Shown: positions 31,153 to 40,381 of the stretch, in pieces
Numbering within the stretch: position 1 is the stretch's first letter
Layout of the letters: the number at the start of each line of letters is the position of its first letter
Origin: an uncultured Clostridia bacterium
Lineage (GTDB): Bacteria; Bacillota; Clostridia; Oscillospirales; Oscillospiraceae
Assembly: GCA_947365965.1 (NCBI GenBank)
Contig: CANAZG010000020.1
Location: 1-40,461 of the forward strand
Length of the DNA: 40,461 nucleotides
Direction: 5' to 3'
Made by a program: the position numbers and the translations under genes
Notes under the pieces: model-generated
What the model saw: the letters and a program-made list of their open reading frames with translations, nothing else
What the model was told of the DNA's origin: nothing
Databases searched by the model: none

Positions 31153-31587
31153 ATGGAAATGTCCAAGCAGGAGTACCAGAAGTACGTGAAGGAGCGGGCC
31201 CAGAGCTCTCCGCTGGTCAAGGACTGCCTGCTGGCCTTCGCCATCGGCGGGGGCATCTGCGTGGTAGGCCAGCTGGTCATGGACGGCTACACCGGCATGG
31301 GCCTGGAGAAGACGGACGCCGGCACGGCTACCTCCATCACCATGGTGTTCCTGTCCGTGCTGCTGACGGGGCTGAACCTGTACAACAAGCTGGCCCGGTA
31401 CGGCGGCGCGGGGACCCTGGTGCCCATCACCGGATTTGCCAACGCGGTGGCCTCCCCGGCCATCGACTTCAAGAGCGAGGGCCTGGTCACGGGCATGGCG
31501 GCGAAGATGTTCACCGTGGCCGGGCCGGTCATCGTCTTCGGCGTCACCGCCAGCGTGCTCTATGGCGTGATCCTCATGCTGCTGTAG
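31153..31587 (+). CDS. spoVAC: Stage V sporulation protein AC
   Basis: 144 aa with several hydrophobic helices. SpoVAC is part of the SpoVA channel that moves dipicolinic acid in spore formation and germination; in B. subtilis SpoVAC behaves as a mechanosensitive channel. Family segments: KDCLLAFAIGGGICVVGQ, NLYNKLARYGGAGTLVPITG and FANAVASPAIDFKSEGLVTG. GGGAG precedes the ATG. A strong terminator follows straight after, so spoVAD and spoVAE, usually next, are not in this unit. Confidence 0.95.
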   Translation: MEMSKQEYQKYVKERAQSSPLVKDCLLAFAIGGGICVVGQLVMDGYTGMGLEKTDAGTATSITMVFLSVLLTGLNLYNKLARYGGAGTLVPITGFANAVASPAIDFKSEGLVTGMAAKMFTVAGPVIVFGVTASVLYGVILMLL

Positions 31588-31592
31588 AGAGA

Positions 31593-31639
31593 GCCCGCGC
31601 ACACCGCCCTGGTGTGCGCGGGCTTGCTTCTCTTTTTTT
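31593..31639 (+). terminator. Strong terminator after spoVAC
   Basis: A 13-bp perfect stem (31593-31605 with 31611-31623), 5-nt loop, then TTGCTTCTCTTTTTTT. It also lies between two converging genes. Confidence 0.9.
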
Positions 31640-31658
31640 GGGCTTCTGATCCGGGGCC

Positions 31659-34600
31659 TTACCCCTCCGCGAACCGCATGACGATCTGGGCCAGTTCCGC
31701 CCGGGTGGTGAGGCCCTGGGGATCCAGGACGCCGCTGGACCGGCCGGCGATCAGGCCCTCTCCCACGGCCCAGGAGAGACCGTCCCGGGCCCAGTCCGCC
31801 ACACTGGAGCGGTCCGCAAAGCCGGAGAGATCCCCCGCCGGGTCCACGGGGCCGTAGAGCTGGGCGCACCGGCGGAGCATGACCGCCAGCTGCTGCCGGG
31901 TGACGCTGGCCATGCCGCCGAAGGTGTTCTCATTGTACCCGTCCACGATGCCCTGGCCGTAGGCCCAGGTGAGGGCGGGCAGGTAGGGGGTTTCGGCGCT
32001 GATGTCGGTAAAGGGCAGATCCCCGGCGCTGAAGGCGGTGGAGGGGCTGCCGGCGGCGGCGTACAGGGCCGAGACCACCTGGGCCCGGGTGGCGCTGTCC
32101 TGGGGCTGGAAGGTGAGGGCCGTCTCCCCCTCCATCAGGTCCTTGGCGCGGACGTAGTCCACCGCCTCGTGGTACCACGCGCCCTTGTTTACATCCGTTA
32201 GAATGGCCGCCGGGCACTCCGCAGCTGAGAGGGTCTCCAGATCATATACATACCCCACCGCGTTGGAGGCGTAGTCCTCCGCCGCCACGTAGATCTCCTC
32301 CGCGCCGGAGGCGTCCACGGTCACGCTGACGCTCTCCCCGGCGATCTGGGGGGTCAGCCGCTTCTCCGAGAGCAGGCGGCCGCCGCTGTCCCACACCGCG
32401 GCATAGGCCAGATGCAGATCGTCCTGGAAGGTCACGGTGAGATTTCCCGCATCCCCGGACACGTTCACCGTGGGGGCCGCCCCGTCGATGGTCACAGGGA
32501 AGCTCCACTCCCGGTAGGGCGCGTACTCCTCCGAGAGGAGCCAGCGGTAGGTCTCCGGCGCGCCGTAGTCGCTGCCGCTCTGGCCGTAGACGGCCTCCAT
32601 CTCCTTGTCGTAGTCCAGCCAGGCGTAGAAGTCCACCCGCACCCGCGTGCCGGCGGGCAGGGGATTGCCGCCGCTGTCCGTGCCGTCCCACTGGTAGTTG
32701 GAGCTGCCGCCCATCCGCTGCTCGTAGCCGTTGTACTGGGACTTCACCAGCCAGGGGCTGTCCTGCACCGCGTAGACGGCCCCCGTGTCCTGATCGGACA
32801 CCAGCATCACCGCCCGGGCGGCGTTGCGCAGGGTGAAGAGCTCTATGTTCAGCAGATGTCCGGCGCTGTACATGGCCTGCACGTCCTTCCGGGACAGGCT
32901 GTTATACAGGTCGCTGTGGCGGCCCGGGTTCAGGCCGCTCTCACCCAGGAGGCGATCTGTGGTCTCGCCGGACCGGCCCAGGCGGGGCAGGTTGGCCCCC
33001 ATGTTCACCGCCAGCAGGTCCCAGTAGTCGTCCTTCCCGCCGGAGGGGAGCAGCGCGTCCTGCACGTCCCGGAAGTCCACCGGCTCCAGGAGGGGGGCGG
33101 CGCTCCAGTCGCCGCAGTAGCCCAGGAAGGTGGCGTGGACCGCCTGACCCTCCCCGGCGTCGGCGGTGATGTAGCCCTCCACGAAATAGCCGTTGGAGAA
33201 CACCGAACGGAGGCGGGGCAGATCAGCGGAGATTGCCACGGTCACGGTCTTCTCCCCTCTGGCGGGCACGGTCACCGGCTCCAGGCCGGAGACGGTGACC
33301 TCGCCAGTGATGTCCATGGGGGTCATGCGGCTGTAGTAGGTATCCCCCTGCTTCTCATAGGCGTCGGTGACCACCTCCGCCGCCAGCTGGACGGTCAGCT
33401 CCCGGTCCGAGAGGTTGCGCAGGGTGAAGGAGGCGGTAAAGCTGCCCGTCTCGCTGTCCCCCAGCTCCAGCAGGGGGTCCAGAATGGTGAGATCGCTGGC
33501 CGCAGCCGCCGCCGGGTCCACCAGCCCCGCCCCCTGCTTCCGGGGGGAGAAAGGAACGCCGCTGTTGTCCCGAAGGATCTGCGCCGCGCTCTCCATCAGG
33601 CTCTGGGCCAGATTGGCGGCCTCCTGCCGGTTGGTGACGCCCCGCTCCCGCAGCGATTGCAGCAGCACCGCGAAGGCGCCCGCCGCGCTGCCGGAGGCCA
33701 TGGAGGTGCCGCTCTCCTGGTAGAAATAGCTGTCGTCCCGGCTGCCGGCGGACAGGGTCATGCCGCCGAAGGCGGTCAGCTCCGGCTTCAGGCGCAGGTC
33801 GGAGGTGGTGCCCCAGTTGGAGTACCCGGCTGTCACCGGATTGCTGCCCACGCCGGCGCTCCACTCCGCCGCGCCCACGCCCAGGGCGCCGATGTAGGAG
33901 GCCGGGGAGCAGAGGGTGCCGTAGTCGGTGTAGCTGGCGGTGGGCAGGGAGGAGCCCTCCATCTTCATATCCAGGGCACCGCCGATGTTGCCGGCGGCGC
34001 AGCAGATGATGACCCCCGCCCGGCGCATCTGGGCAAAGGCCTGACAGTACAGGCCGTCCAGCACGTCGTCCTGGGCGTAGCCGTTGGGCGTGCCCAGGGA
34101 GAGGTTGACCACGTCCGCCCCCAGATTCCACGCGTCCTCCAGAGCCCGCAGGATCACCGCGTCGTCCGCGCCGCCCACGGTGCCGTCAGGGAACACCTTC
34201 ATGCTGAGGATCTGCGCCGCCGGGGCCGCGCCCCGGAAGGCCCCCTGCGCCTCGGGGACGTACCCCGCCGCCAGGGCGGCCACGTGGCTGCCGTGGTCGT
34301 CTATGGTGGACACGTCCGTGTCCCGGCCGAAGTAGTCGTAGGCAAAGGGAATGCGGGCGGAGAGGTAGGCCCCCTTGGTGCCGCCCTTGCGGGCAAAGGC
34401 CTCCACGTCCGCCCGGCTCAGGGCCGGGGACTGGGCCAGACCGTAGTCGGCAAAGGCGTCGTGGGTGACCCGCATACCGCTGTCCAGCACGGCGATGACC
34501 ATGCCGCCGCCGTCATAGCCCTGGTCCCACATCTCCTCCAGGCCCATCATAGCCAGGCCGCCGTCCTCTCCGGCGGCGCCGCCGCGCTGGGGCAGGGCGT

Positions 34601-34892
34601 AGGTGCGGGCAAGGCCCACCCCCTCCACGCCCTCTAGGGACTCCGCCGATGCGAGACCCGCCGGGTCCGCCTCAATGGCGGCGCCGGAGAAGAGGCTGTC
34701 GTAGGTCCACAGGACCTCCACGCCCTCCAGGGACGCCAGCGCTGCGGTCAGCGCCTCCGGATCGGCCTGCCGGTCAAAGCGGACCACCGCCCGCTCCGGC
34801 GCGCCGCCGGCGGCCAGGGCGGCCCCGGAGAGAGCCGCCCCGGCCAGCAGGGCCATGAGGACGGTCAGCAGATGATATGTCTTTTTTCTCAT
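31659..34892 (-). CDS. Secreted subtilisin-like S8 serine protease with SLH anchor
   Basis: 1077 aa. Signal peptide to about residue 28 (ALAAGG). A propeptide follows ([20 protein letters not shown]). The catalytic triad is Asp137 (VIAVLDSGM), His200 ([10 protein letters not shown]) and Ser397 ([12 protein letters not shown]). Between His and Ser lies a PA-like or insert region; after the protease come Fn3-like beta domains (about 470-870) as in lactocepin or C5a peptidase. The C-terminus has three SLH repeats ([48 protein letters not shown]), anchoring it to the wall. It should degrade extracellular proteins at the cell surface. GGGGG precedes the ATG, and a promoter lies just upstream. Confidence 0.94.
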   Translation of the reverse strand: MRKKTYHLLTVLMALLAGAALSGAALAAGGAPERAVVRFDRQADPEALTAALASLEGVEVLWTYDSLFSGAAIEADPAGLASAESLEGVEGVGLARTYALPQRGGAAGEDGGLAMMGLEEMWDQGYDGGGMVIAVLDSGMRVTHDAFADYGLAQSPALSRADVEAFARKGGTKGAYLSARIPFAYDYFGRDTDVSTIDDHGSHVAALAAGYVPEAQGAFRGAAPAAQILSMKVFPDGTVGGADDAVILRALEDAWNLGADVVNLSLGTPNGYAQDDVLDGLYCQAFAQMRRAGVIICCAAGNIGGALDMKMEGSSLPTASYTDYGTLCSPASYIGALGVGAAEWSAGVGSNPVTAGYSNWGTTSDLRLKPELTAFGGMTLSAGSRDDSYFYQESGTSMASGSAAGAFAVLLQSLRERGVTNRQEAANLAQSLMESAAQILRDNSGVPFSPRKQGAGLVDPAAAAASDLTILDPLLELGDSETGSFTASFTLRNLSDRELTVQLAAEVVTDAYEKQGDTYYSRMTPMDITGEVTVSGLEPVTVPARGEKTVTVAISADLPRLRSVFSNGYFVEGYITADAGEGQAVHATFLGYCGDWSAAPLLEPVDFRDVQDALLPSGGKDDYWDLLAVNMGANLPRLGRSGETTDRLLGESGLNPGRHSDLYNSLSRKDVQAMYSAGHLLNIELFTLRNAARAVMLVSDQDTGAVYAVQDSPWLVKSQYNGYEQRMGGSSNYQWDGTDSGGNPLPAGTRVRVDFYAWLDYDKEMEAVYGQSGSDYGAPETYRWLLSEEYAPYREWSFPVTIDGAAPTVNVSGDAGNLTVTFQDDLHLAYAAVWDSGGRLLSEKRLTPQIAGESVSVTVDASGAEEIYVAAEDYASNAVGYVYDLETLSAAECPAAILTDVNKGAWYHEAVDYVRAKDLMEGETALTFQPQDSATRAQVVSALYAAAGSPSTAFSAGDLPFTDISAETPYLPALTWAYGQGIVDGYNENTFGGMASVTRQQLAVMLRRCAQLYGPVDPAGDLSGFADRSSVADWARDGLSWAVGEGLIAGRSSGVLDPQGLTTRAELAQIVMRFAEG

Positions 34893-34921
34893 ATTGGTAC
34901 CCCCAGGTGATGAATACCCGC

Positions 34922-34950
34922 ATTATATCATACCCCGGGGCGGAGGGCAA
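34922..34950 (-). promoter_or_regulatory. Promoter for the S8 protease gene
   Basis: On the minus strand TTGCCC (34950-34945), 17 bp, TATAAT (34927-34922), with TGA before the -10. It stands back to back with the deoC promoter. Confidence 0.65.
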
Positions 34951-35039
34951 CCGCTCTTTCGACGCTTTTCTCTGGCAAATGGGGAGAAGTTTTCCGGACA
35001 GGAGGGCGCAAAACAGATCTTTCCATTTTTGTGAAAATG

Positions 35040-35062
35040 TGGTATACTATCTATATGTATAC
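35040..35062 (+). promoter_or_regulatory. deoC: deoC promoter with paired GTATAC sites
   Basis: An extended -10 TGGTATACT (35040-35048) lies 53 bp before deoC. The palindrome GTATAC occurs over the -10 (35042-35047) and again 15 bp on (35057-35062), a position that would suit a repressor site. Confidence 0.45.
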
Positions 35063-35101
35063 AAAAATATGCCGCTTACGCGGAGAAACGAGGGGAACTA
35101 C

Positions 35102-35767
35102 ATGGAGCTGAGCAAAATTCTGTCCACGGTGGACCACACCCTGCTGTCCCAGGGGGCAACGTGGGAGGAGATCCGGGGCGTGTGCGACGACGGGATCAAG
35201 TACGCCGCCGCCTCCGTCTGCATCCCCGCCAGCTATGTCAGGCAGGCCAGGGAGTACGTGGGGGACAAGCTGGCCGTGTGCACGGTCATCGGCTTCCCCA
35301 ACGGCTACAGCACCACCGCCGCCAAGTGCTTTGAGGCCGGGGACGCTGTGGACAACGGGGCGGACGAGATCGACATGGTCATCAACATCGGCTGGGTGAA
35401 GGACCGGAGGTGGGACGACCTGCTCCGGGAGATCAAGGCCGTGAAGGAGGCCTGCCGGGGCCACCTGCTCAAGGTGATTATTGAGACGTGCCTGCTCACC
35501 GATGAGGAGAAGATCAAGCTGTGCGAGATCGTCTCCGCCTCCGGCGCGGAGTATATCAAGACCTCCACCGGCTTTGCCGGCGGCGGGGCCACCCGGGAGG
35601 ACGTGGCCCTCTTTGCCAAGCATGTGGCCCCCCATGTGAAGATCAAGGCCGCCGGCGGCATCTCCAGCCTCCAGGACGCTGAGGACTTTATCCATCTGGG
35701 CGCGTCCCGCCTGGGCACCAGCCGCATCGTCAAGGCCGTGAAGGGCATCGAGGGCACGGGGTATTAA
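35102..35767 (+). CDS. deoC: Deoxyribose-phosphate aldolase
   Basis: 221 aa. It splits 2-deoxyribose-5-phosphate into acetaldehyde and glyceraldehyde-3-phosphate in nucleoside catabolism. Motifs: [55 protein letters not shown] (Schiff-base Lys region), [15 protein letters not shown] (catalytic Lys) and [10 protein letters not shown]. The ATG at 35102 follows GAGGGG. deoD and a nucleoside-type lipoprotein follow on the same strand. Confidence 0.97.
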   Translation: MELSKILSTVDHTLLSQGATWEEIRGVCDDGIKYAAASVCIPASYVRQAREYVGDKLAVCTVIGFPNGYSTTAAKCFEAGDAVDNGADEIDMVINIGWVKDRRWDDLLREIKAVKEACRGHLLKVIIETCLLTDEEKIKLCEIVSASGAEYIKTSTGFAGGGATREDVALFAKHVAPHVKIKAAGGISSLQDAEDFIHLGASRLGTSRIVKAVKGIEGTGY

Positions 35768-35825
35768 TCCTCCCGCCGGCAGAGAAAAGAACGGATACTA
35801 TAATAAAAGAAAGGAATTTCCGCCT

Positions 35826-36542
35826 ATGTCCACTCCTCACAACGCCGCCAAGCCGGGCGATTTCGCCAAGACTGTCCTCATGCCCGGAGATCCCCTGCGG
35901 GCCAAATTCATCGCCGACACCTTCCTGGAGGACGCGAAGCTGGTCAACAACGTCCGGGGCATCCATGGCTACACCGGTTCCTACCGGGGCACGCCGGTGT
36001 CCGTCATGGCCTCCGGCATGGGTATGCCCTCCATTGGCATCTACTCCTATGAGCTCTACAGCCACTACGGCGTGGAGAACATCCTCCGCATCGGCTCCGC
36101 CGGGGCCATCAGCAGCAAGCTGAAGCTCCGGGACGTGGTGGCCGCCCAGGGGGCCTGCACCAACTCCCGGTTCGCCCGCCAGTACGGCCTGCCCGGCGAC
36201 TTCGCACCCATTGCCGACTTCACCCTTCTGGAGACCGCCGTGGCCGTGGCCCGGGAGATGGGCGTGGAGATGCCCGTGGGCAACCTGCTCTCCTCCGACA
36301 CCTTCTACGACGCCTCCGGCTCCACCATGAAGTGGGCGGAGATGGGGGTGCTGGCCGTGGAGATGGAGGCCGCCGGCCTGTACATGACCGCCGCCAAGCT
36401 GGGCAAGCGGGCCCTGGCCATCTGCTCCATCTCCGACAGCATTGTCACCGGCGAGGAGCTGCCCGCCGAGGAGCGCCAGACCACCTTCACCGCCATGATG
36501 AAGATCGCCCTGGAGACGGCGGTGCGCATGGCCGGCCGGTGA
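35826..36542 (+). CDS. deoD: Purine nucleoside phosphorylase, DeoD type (hexameric)
   Basis: 238 aa. It releases purine bases from inosine, guanosine or adenosine and their deoxy forms. Motifs: TVLMPGDPLRAKFIAD, MASGMGMPSIGIYSYEL, IRIGSAGAI, SSDTFY, VLAVEMEAAGLY and CSISDSIVTGEE (the catalytic Asp of DeoD, here SDS). AAAGGAAT precedes the ATG. With deoC, 58 bp upstream, it covers the two steps from deoxynucleoside to central metabolism apart from the phosphopentomutase. Confidence 0.97.
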   Translation: MSTPHNAAKPGDFAKTVLMPGDPLRAKFIADTFLEDAKLVNNVRGIHGYTGSYRGTPVSVMASGMGMPSIGIYSYELYSHYGVENILRIGSAGAISSKLKLRDVVAAQGACTNSRFARQYGLPGDFAPIADFTLLETAVAVAREMGVEMPVGNLLSSDTFYDASGSTMKWAEMGVLAVEMEAAGLYMTAAKLGKRALAICSISDSIVTGEELPAEERQTTFTAMMKIALETAVRMAGR

Positions 36543-36638
36543 CTGCCGGTCTCTCCTCATCCCGGCTGAAATTCGTCATATTCACAAAAATTTTTCAGTC
36601 TGGCCACAAATCCTTCCCATTTTCACCCCTTTTTCTGG

Positions 36639-36667
36639 TTGCTTTATGGGAGGAGATAGGGTATAAT
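36639..36667 (+). promoter_or_regulatory. Promoter for the BMP lipoprotein gene
   Basis: TTGCTT (36639-36644), 17 bp, TATAAT (36662-36667), about 93 bp before the start codon, so the gene has a leader of moderate length. Confidence 0.65.
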
Positions 36668-36759
36668 GGGGCTGTCCATTCCGGGAACCGGGCCCCGTGT
36701 TCGGCTCGTCTCTTTGCGCCGGGAGGGACAAATCATAAAAGAAAGGTTGATTGATTCCA

Positions 36760-37986
36760 ATGAAGAAGTTATTGGCCCTGCTGCTGACCCTGTCCATGGT
36801 TTTCGCCCTGGCGGCCTGCGGCGGCAACGACAACAAGCCCAGCGACAACAGCAACACCCAGACCAATACCCCCGCACCTGACGCCAACACCCCCGCACCC
36901 GACAGCACCACCCCTGCGCCCGCCGGTCCCGTCAACCCCGACGAGATTGACGACACCATGACCAGCGCTGACAACAAGTACGTCATCGCCATGGTCACCG
37001 ACGTGGGCCAGCTCAAGGACAAGTCCTTCAACCAGGGCACCTGGAACGGCGTGAAGCTCTACGCCAGCGAGAACGGCAAGTCCTACAAGTACTATCAGCC
37101 CGCCAATGGCGACAACGCCACTGACGAGGACCGCTATCAGGCCTACAAGGCCGCCATTGACGGCGGCGCTGAGGTCATCGTGGCCCCCGGCTTCCTCCAG
37201 GAGGCCGCCATGGTCAAGGCCGCCAGCGAGTACCCCGACGTGAAGTTCATCTTCATTGACGGCTATCCCCTCTCCGACGCCAGCGGCAACACCCTGGCCA
37301 ACGTGGTGGGCGTGGCCTTCCATGAGGAGCAGTGCGGCTACCTTGCCGGCTACGCGGCCGTCAAGGAGGGCAACACCAAGCTGGGCTTCACCGGCGGCGG
37401 CGGCGGCACCAACCCCGCTGTCAACCGCTACGGCTACGGTTTCGTTCAGGGCGCCCAGGCTGCCGCCGCTGAGGACGGCGTCAACGTGGAGATGAACTAC
37501 AGCTACCTGTACGGCGACGGCTACTCCGCCTCCGCTGAGCTCCAGACCCAGATCAACGGCTGGTACTCCAACGGCACCGAGATCGTCTTCGCCTGCGGCG
37601 GCTCCATGTGCAACAGCGTGTTCGCCGCTGCCGCGGCCAACAACGCCCTGTCCATCGGCGTGGACGTGGACCAGTCCGGCGAGTCCAACACCGTCATGAC
37701 CTCCGCTGTGAAGGGTCTGGCCGAGGCTGCCAGCCTGATGCTGGGCCGGTTCTATGACGGCAAGTGGGACGAGGTCGGCGGTCAGGCCGTGAACCTGGGC
37801 GTGGATGACGACGCGGTGGGCCTGCCCTTCGCCTCCTCCCAGTTCGAGGTCATCACCGAGGATATCTACAACACCCTGGTGGACGGCATGAAGACCGGCG
37901 GCTCCCTGGAGGTCAAGGGTGAGTACGACACCTTCCTGGCCGGCGGCGAGACCTTCGCCAACGTTGCTGTCAACTTCGTGAAGTAA
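36760..37986 (+). CDS. BMP family substrate-binding lipoprotein (PnrA/nucleoside-type)
   Basis: 408 aa. Signal sequence with lipobox LAAC (Cys about residue 20). A Thr/Pro/Asp/Asn-rich linker follows (three repeats near TPAPD), then the BMP domain: VIAMVTDVGQLKDKSFNQGTW (nucleoside-binding Asp and Asn), AAIDGGAEVIVAPGF, VKFIFIDGYPL, GYLAGYAAVKEG, LGFTGGGGGTNPAVNRYGYGF and IGVDVDQSG. Such proteins feed nucleosides to an ABC transporter of the BmpDEFG/PnrABCD or RnsBACD type. No ATPase or permease gene follows; a terminator does. An in-frame TTG at 36751 is a less likely start. It fits the deoC-deoD neighbourhood. Confidence 0.93.
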   Translation: MKKLLALLLTLSMVFALAACGGNDNKPSDNSNTQTNTPAPDANTPAPDSTTPAPAGPVNPDEIDDTMTSADNKYVIAMVTDVGQLKDKSFNQGTWNGVKLYASENGKSYKYYQPANGDNATDEDRYQAYKAAIDGGAEVIVAPGFLQEAAMVKAASEYPDVKFIFIDGYPLSDASGNTLANVVGVAFHEEQCGYLAGYAAVKEGNTKLGFTGGGGGTNPAVNRYGYGFVQGAQAAAAEDGVNVEMNYSYLYGDGYSASAELQTQINGWYSNGTEIVFACGGSMCNSVFAAAAANNALSIGVDVDQSGESNTVMTSAVKGLAEAASLMLGRFYDGKWDEVGGQAVNLGVDDDAVGLPFASSQFEVITEDIYNTLVDGMKTGGSLEVKGEYDTFLAGGETFANVAVNFVK

Positions 37987-38011
37987 GTATTTTCCATCAA
38001 AAGCCAAAGAG

Positions 38012-38044
38012 CCGCCCCGCCGGGTATCCCGGCGGGGCGGTTTT
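38012..38044 (+). terminator. Terminator after the BMP lipoprotein gene
   Basis: A 13-bp perfect stem (38012-38024 with 38028-38040) and TTTT. It separates this gene from the converging gene at 38055. Confidence 0.85.
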
Positions 38045-38054
38045 ATGCTTTCAT

Positions 38055-40211
38055 TTACTTGGCCAGGTTTTCCCGCAGGGCGGCCACCTGCTGGTCGGTC
38101 ATGCCGTGGCTGGTGAGGTAGGTCTCGGCCCCGGCCTGGAGGTCCGCGCCCTCCAGGGAAGCGCCCTTCTCCAGTCCGGCGATGGTGCGGAGCATGTTGG
38201 CGATGTTGTTGCTCACGATCAGCTCATACTTCTCGCTGTCGCTCTCCTTGGTCACGCCGTAGTAGTTGGCATAGGAGACCATGTAGTCCGCCACAACCTC
38301 CTCCTCTGTCGCGCCCATCAGGCACTCCAGCAGGGCGGAGGTGAACCCGGCCCGGTCCTTGCCCTCGGTGCAGTGGACCAGATAGGGACCCTCCAGGGCG
38401 GACAGACGGGCCAGACCGCCGGCCAGGGTCTCGGCAAAGCTGTCGGAGGTGTAGTCCACAGGCATCCCCAGGGCCACCACCTTGCCCGCCTCATAGAGGT
38501 CCTTGTAGTAGCCGGAGGCAAAGTCCTCCTCGGCGATGAAGGCCTCGATCTCCTCGTCCGTGTCCCCCAGGTTCAGCACGGCGGCCACACCGGCGGCCTC
38601 CATGAGATCATTGCCGTAGGCGGCGCGGCCATTCTCGTTGTTCACCGGGCTGGCGGAGCGGTAGAGGGTCCCTATGTCCCCCACAGTCACGGCCCGGAAG
38701 TTGGCGAACACCTCGTCGCTCTCGTAGTCCTCCCGGCTGTTGGTGTACACCAGGGAGTTGAGGGTCTGGGTGTCCTTCTGCCCGCCGGCCTGGGCCAGGG
38801 TGATGGCGGCAGTATTGCCCACGTTCACCCCCGCCGTCTCAAAGAGCTTGCCGTAATTGATGCACACGGCGATGTTGGTGTGGCCGGGGTAGGCCCGGAC
38901 CATGGGCTCGCCGTGCTCCACGTAGTAGCCGTCAAAGAAGGGGATGTTCCGGAGGGTATAGCCGTTGTCAAAGGTCACGTTCACCGTGTCCCCCAGGGCA
39001 AAGCCCCGGGCCAGGAAGTCCTCGATGGTCACGTCCAGCACCGTGTGGCCGTACTTCTCCACCTCGGTGATGGTCCCCGTCACGGGGCCCTTGGCGGTGT
39101 CGTAGGTGCTGCCAAAGATAGCGCCGTTGACGATCCACACGTCCTCAAAGTTGGGCTGGCCGTCCTCGGTGAGGGCACAGACCAGATAGTCTCCCGCGCC
39201 GTGGGGCACGCCGGTCCGGTTGGCGTAGAGCACGTCGCCCCAGGCGGTGTCCACCTGGACGGCCACGCCGGCGGGGACGTAGCAGGCGTAGTTGGTGTCC
39301 GGCTGGGCTTTGGTCTTCAGCGCAATGTCAGTATCCTTGCTGGCGGTGAAGTCCTCAGCAGTGAGGGGGCTGCCGTCCGGCTTGGTGTAGGTGGAGAGCA
39401 CCTTGCTCACCTTGGTCACCCACTGCTCGCCCACGGTGCCGGTGAGGATGACGCTCTCATCGTCGTCGGCCACCGTGTAGTCCACGTCCTCCAGCTCGTT
39501 GTGGATCTGGGTCTCCTGGGAGACCATGCGGCCGGAGATGGCGTACTCCGTTTTGCCGGTGAGGAAGAACTGGTCCCGATTTTCCTCCAGGTAGTCCTTG
39601 AGGCTCACCACCTCCAGGCCGGTGAACACCTGGAACATCTTGGCCAGCTGGGCGCGGGTGGCCAGACCGCCGGGGTTCAGGTTCCCGTCCGGATCCCCGG
39701 CCAGGACGCCCATCTTCACGCACCAGGCCACACCCTCCCGGGCGTTCTCCGGGATGGCGGCGCTGTCAGGGGCGTCCGCCTGGCTGCCGTCCGCGCCGGC
39801 GGGCAGGTGGGCAAACTGGGCGTAGCGGTAGAGCATGTCCGCGATCTCCGCCCGGGTGGCATCCTCGCCGCCCCGGAAGGGCTTGTCAGCGTCCACCAGC
39901 CCGGCCTCTCCGGCCCAGGCGGCCACGTCGGCGTACCAGCGGCCCTCCGCGTCGGCGAACATGTTCTCAGGCGCGTCGGGGGAGCCGGCCAGATTGTAGA
40001 GGACCTGGATCACCGTGGCCCGGGTGACCGTGCCGCCGGGAACAAAGGACCCGTCGATGCCCTTCATGATCCCCTTTTCTACGACATAGTCCACGTTCTC
40101 CTTGTACCACGCCTCCTGGGCCACGTCAGGAAAGTCCGCAGCCAGGGCCGCCGGGACCGTGGTCAGGGCCATGCACAGGGTCAGAAGCAGTGCCAGCAGT
40201 TTTCGTCTCAT
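38055..40211 (-). CDS. SLH surface protein with SAM-HAT-like and tyrosine phosphatase domains
   Basis: 718 aa. A signal peptide (ending ALAAD) precedes three SLH repeats (about 25-210: FPDVAQEAWYKENVDYV, ADAEGRWYADVAAWAGEA, ENAREGVAWCVKMGV). The middle, about 370-470, looks like a SAM hydroxide adenosyltransferase domain (GTITEVEKYGHTVLDVTIED, PGHTNIAVCINYGKLFETAG). The C-terminal part, about 500-718, is a protein tyrosine/dual-specificity phosphatase of the Y_phosphatase3 kind: LVHCTEGKDRAGF, nucleophile Cys614 and Arg620 (CX5R), with GTLYRSASPVN upstream. It is secreted and wall-bound, so the phosphatase should act outside the cell. The ATG is chosen at 40211 (AGGTGG 7 nt upstream). Confidence 0.9.
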   Translation of the reverse strand: MRRKLLALLLTLCMALTTVPAALAADFPDVAQEAWYKENVDYVVEKGIMKGIDGSFVPGGTVTRATVIQVLYNLAGSPDAPENMFADAEGRWYADVAAWAGEAGLVDADKPFRGGEDATRAEIADMLYRYAQFAHLPAGADGSQADAPDSAAIPENAREGVAWCVKMGVLAGDPDGNLNPGGLATRAQLAKMFQVFTGLEVVSLKDYLEENRDQFFLTGKTEYAISGRMVSQETQIHNELEDVDYTVADDDESVILTGTVGEQWVTKVSKVLSTYTKPDGSPLTAEDFTASKDTDIALKTKAQPDTNYACYVPAGVAVQVDTAWGDVLYANRTGVPHGAGDYLVCALTEDGQPNFEDVWIVNGAIFGSTYDTAKGPVTGTITEVEKYGHTVLDVTIEDFLARGFALGDTVNVTFDNGYTLRNIPFFDGYYVEHGEPMVRAYPGHTNIAVCINYGKLFETAGVNVGNTAAITLAQAGGQKDTQTLNSLVYTNSREDYESDEVFANFRAVTVGDIGTLYRSASPVNNENGRAAYGNDLMEAAGVAAVLNLGDTDEEIEAFIAEEDFASGYYKDLYEAGKVVALGMPVDYTSDSFAETLAGGLARLSALEGPYLVHCTEGKDRAGFTSALLECLMGATEEEVVADYMVSYANYYGVTKESDSEKYELIVSNNIANMLRTIAGLEKGASLEGADLQAGAETYLTSHGMTDQQVAALRENLAK

Positions 40212-40279
40212 TTTCGTTCCACCTTCTCTGCCGGTTTGATTTTTCCGGGGACTCCGGAACTCCGGCAGCTCTCCCCAGT

Positions 40280-40308
40280 ATTCTAGCAGTCCCGGTGGGA
40301 AATGGCAA
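40280..40308 (-). promoter_or_regulatory. Promoter for the SLH-phosphatase gene
   Basis: On the minus strand TTGCCA (40308-40303), 17 bp, TAGAAT (40285-40280), giving a leader of about 60 nt. Confidence 0.6.
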
Positions 40309-40346
40309 GAACAATGGCGAAAAAACGGGTCAAAGGCTGAAAAGCA

Positions 40347-40381
40347 GGTCCCGCGGAGCGCACACAGCGCTCCGCGGGACC
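40347..40381 (-). terminator. Terminator of a minus-strand gene beyond the right edge
   Basis: A 15-bp perfect stem (40347-40361 with 40367-40381), 5-nt loop; on the minus strand it is followed by TGCTTTTC. It probably ends a gene transcribed leftward from outside the window. The bases 40382-40461 hold no gene that I can see. Confidence 0.6.

Noticed and set aside
34877-35101. 75-codon upstream extension of deoC
   Set aside because: It would cross the deoC promoter and begin inside the protease gene's leader; the ATG at 35102 has the ribosome binding site and fits the family length.
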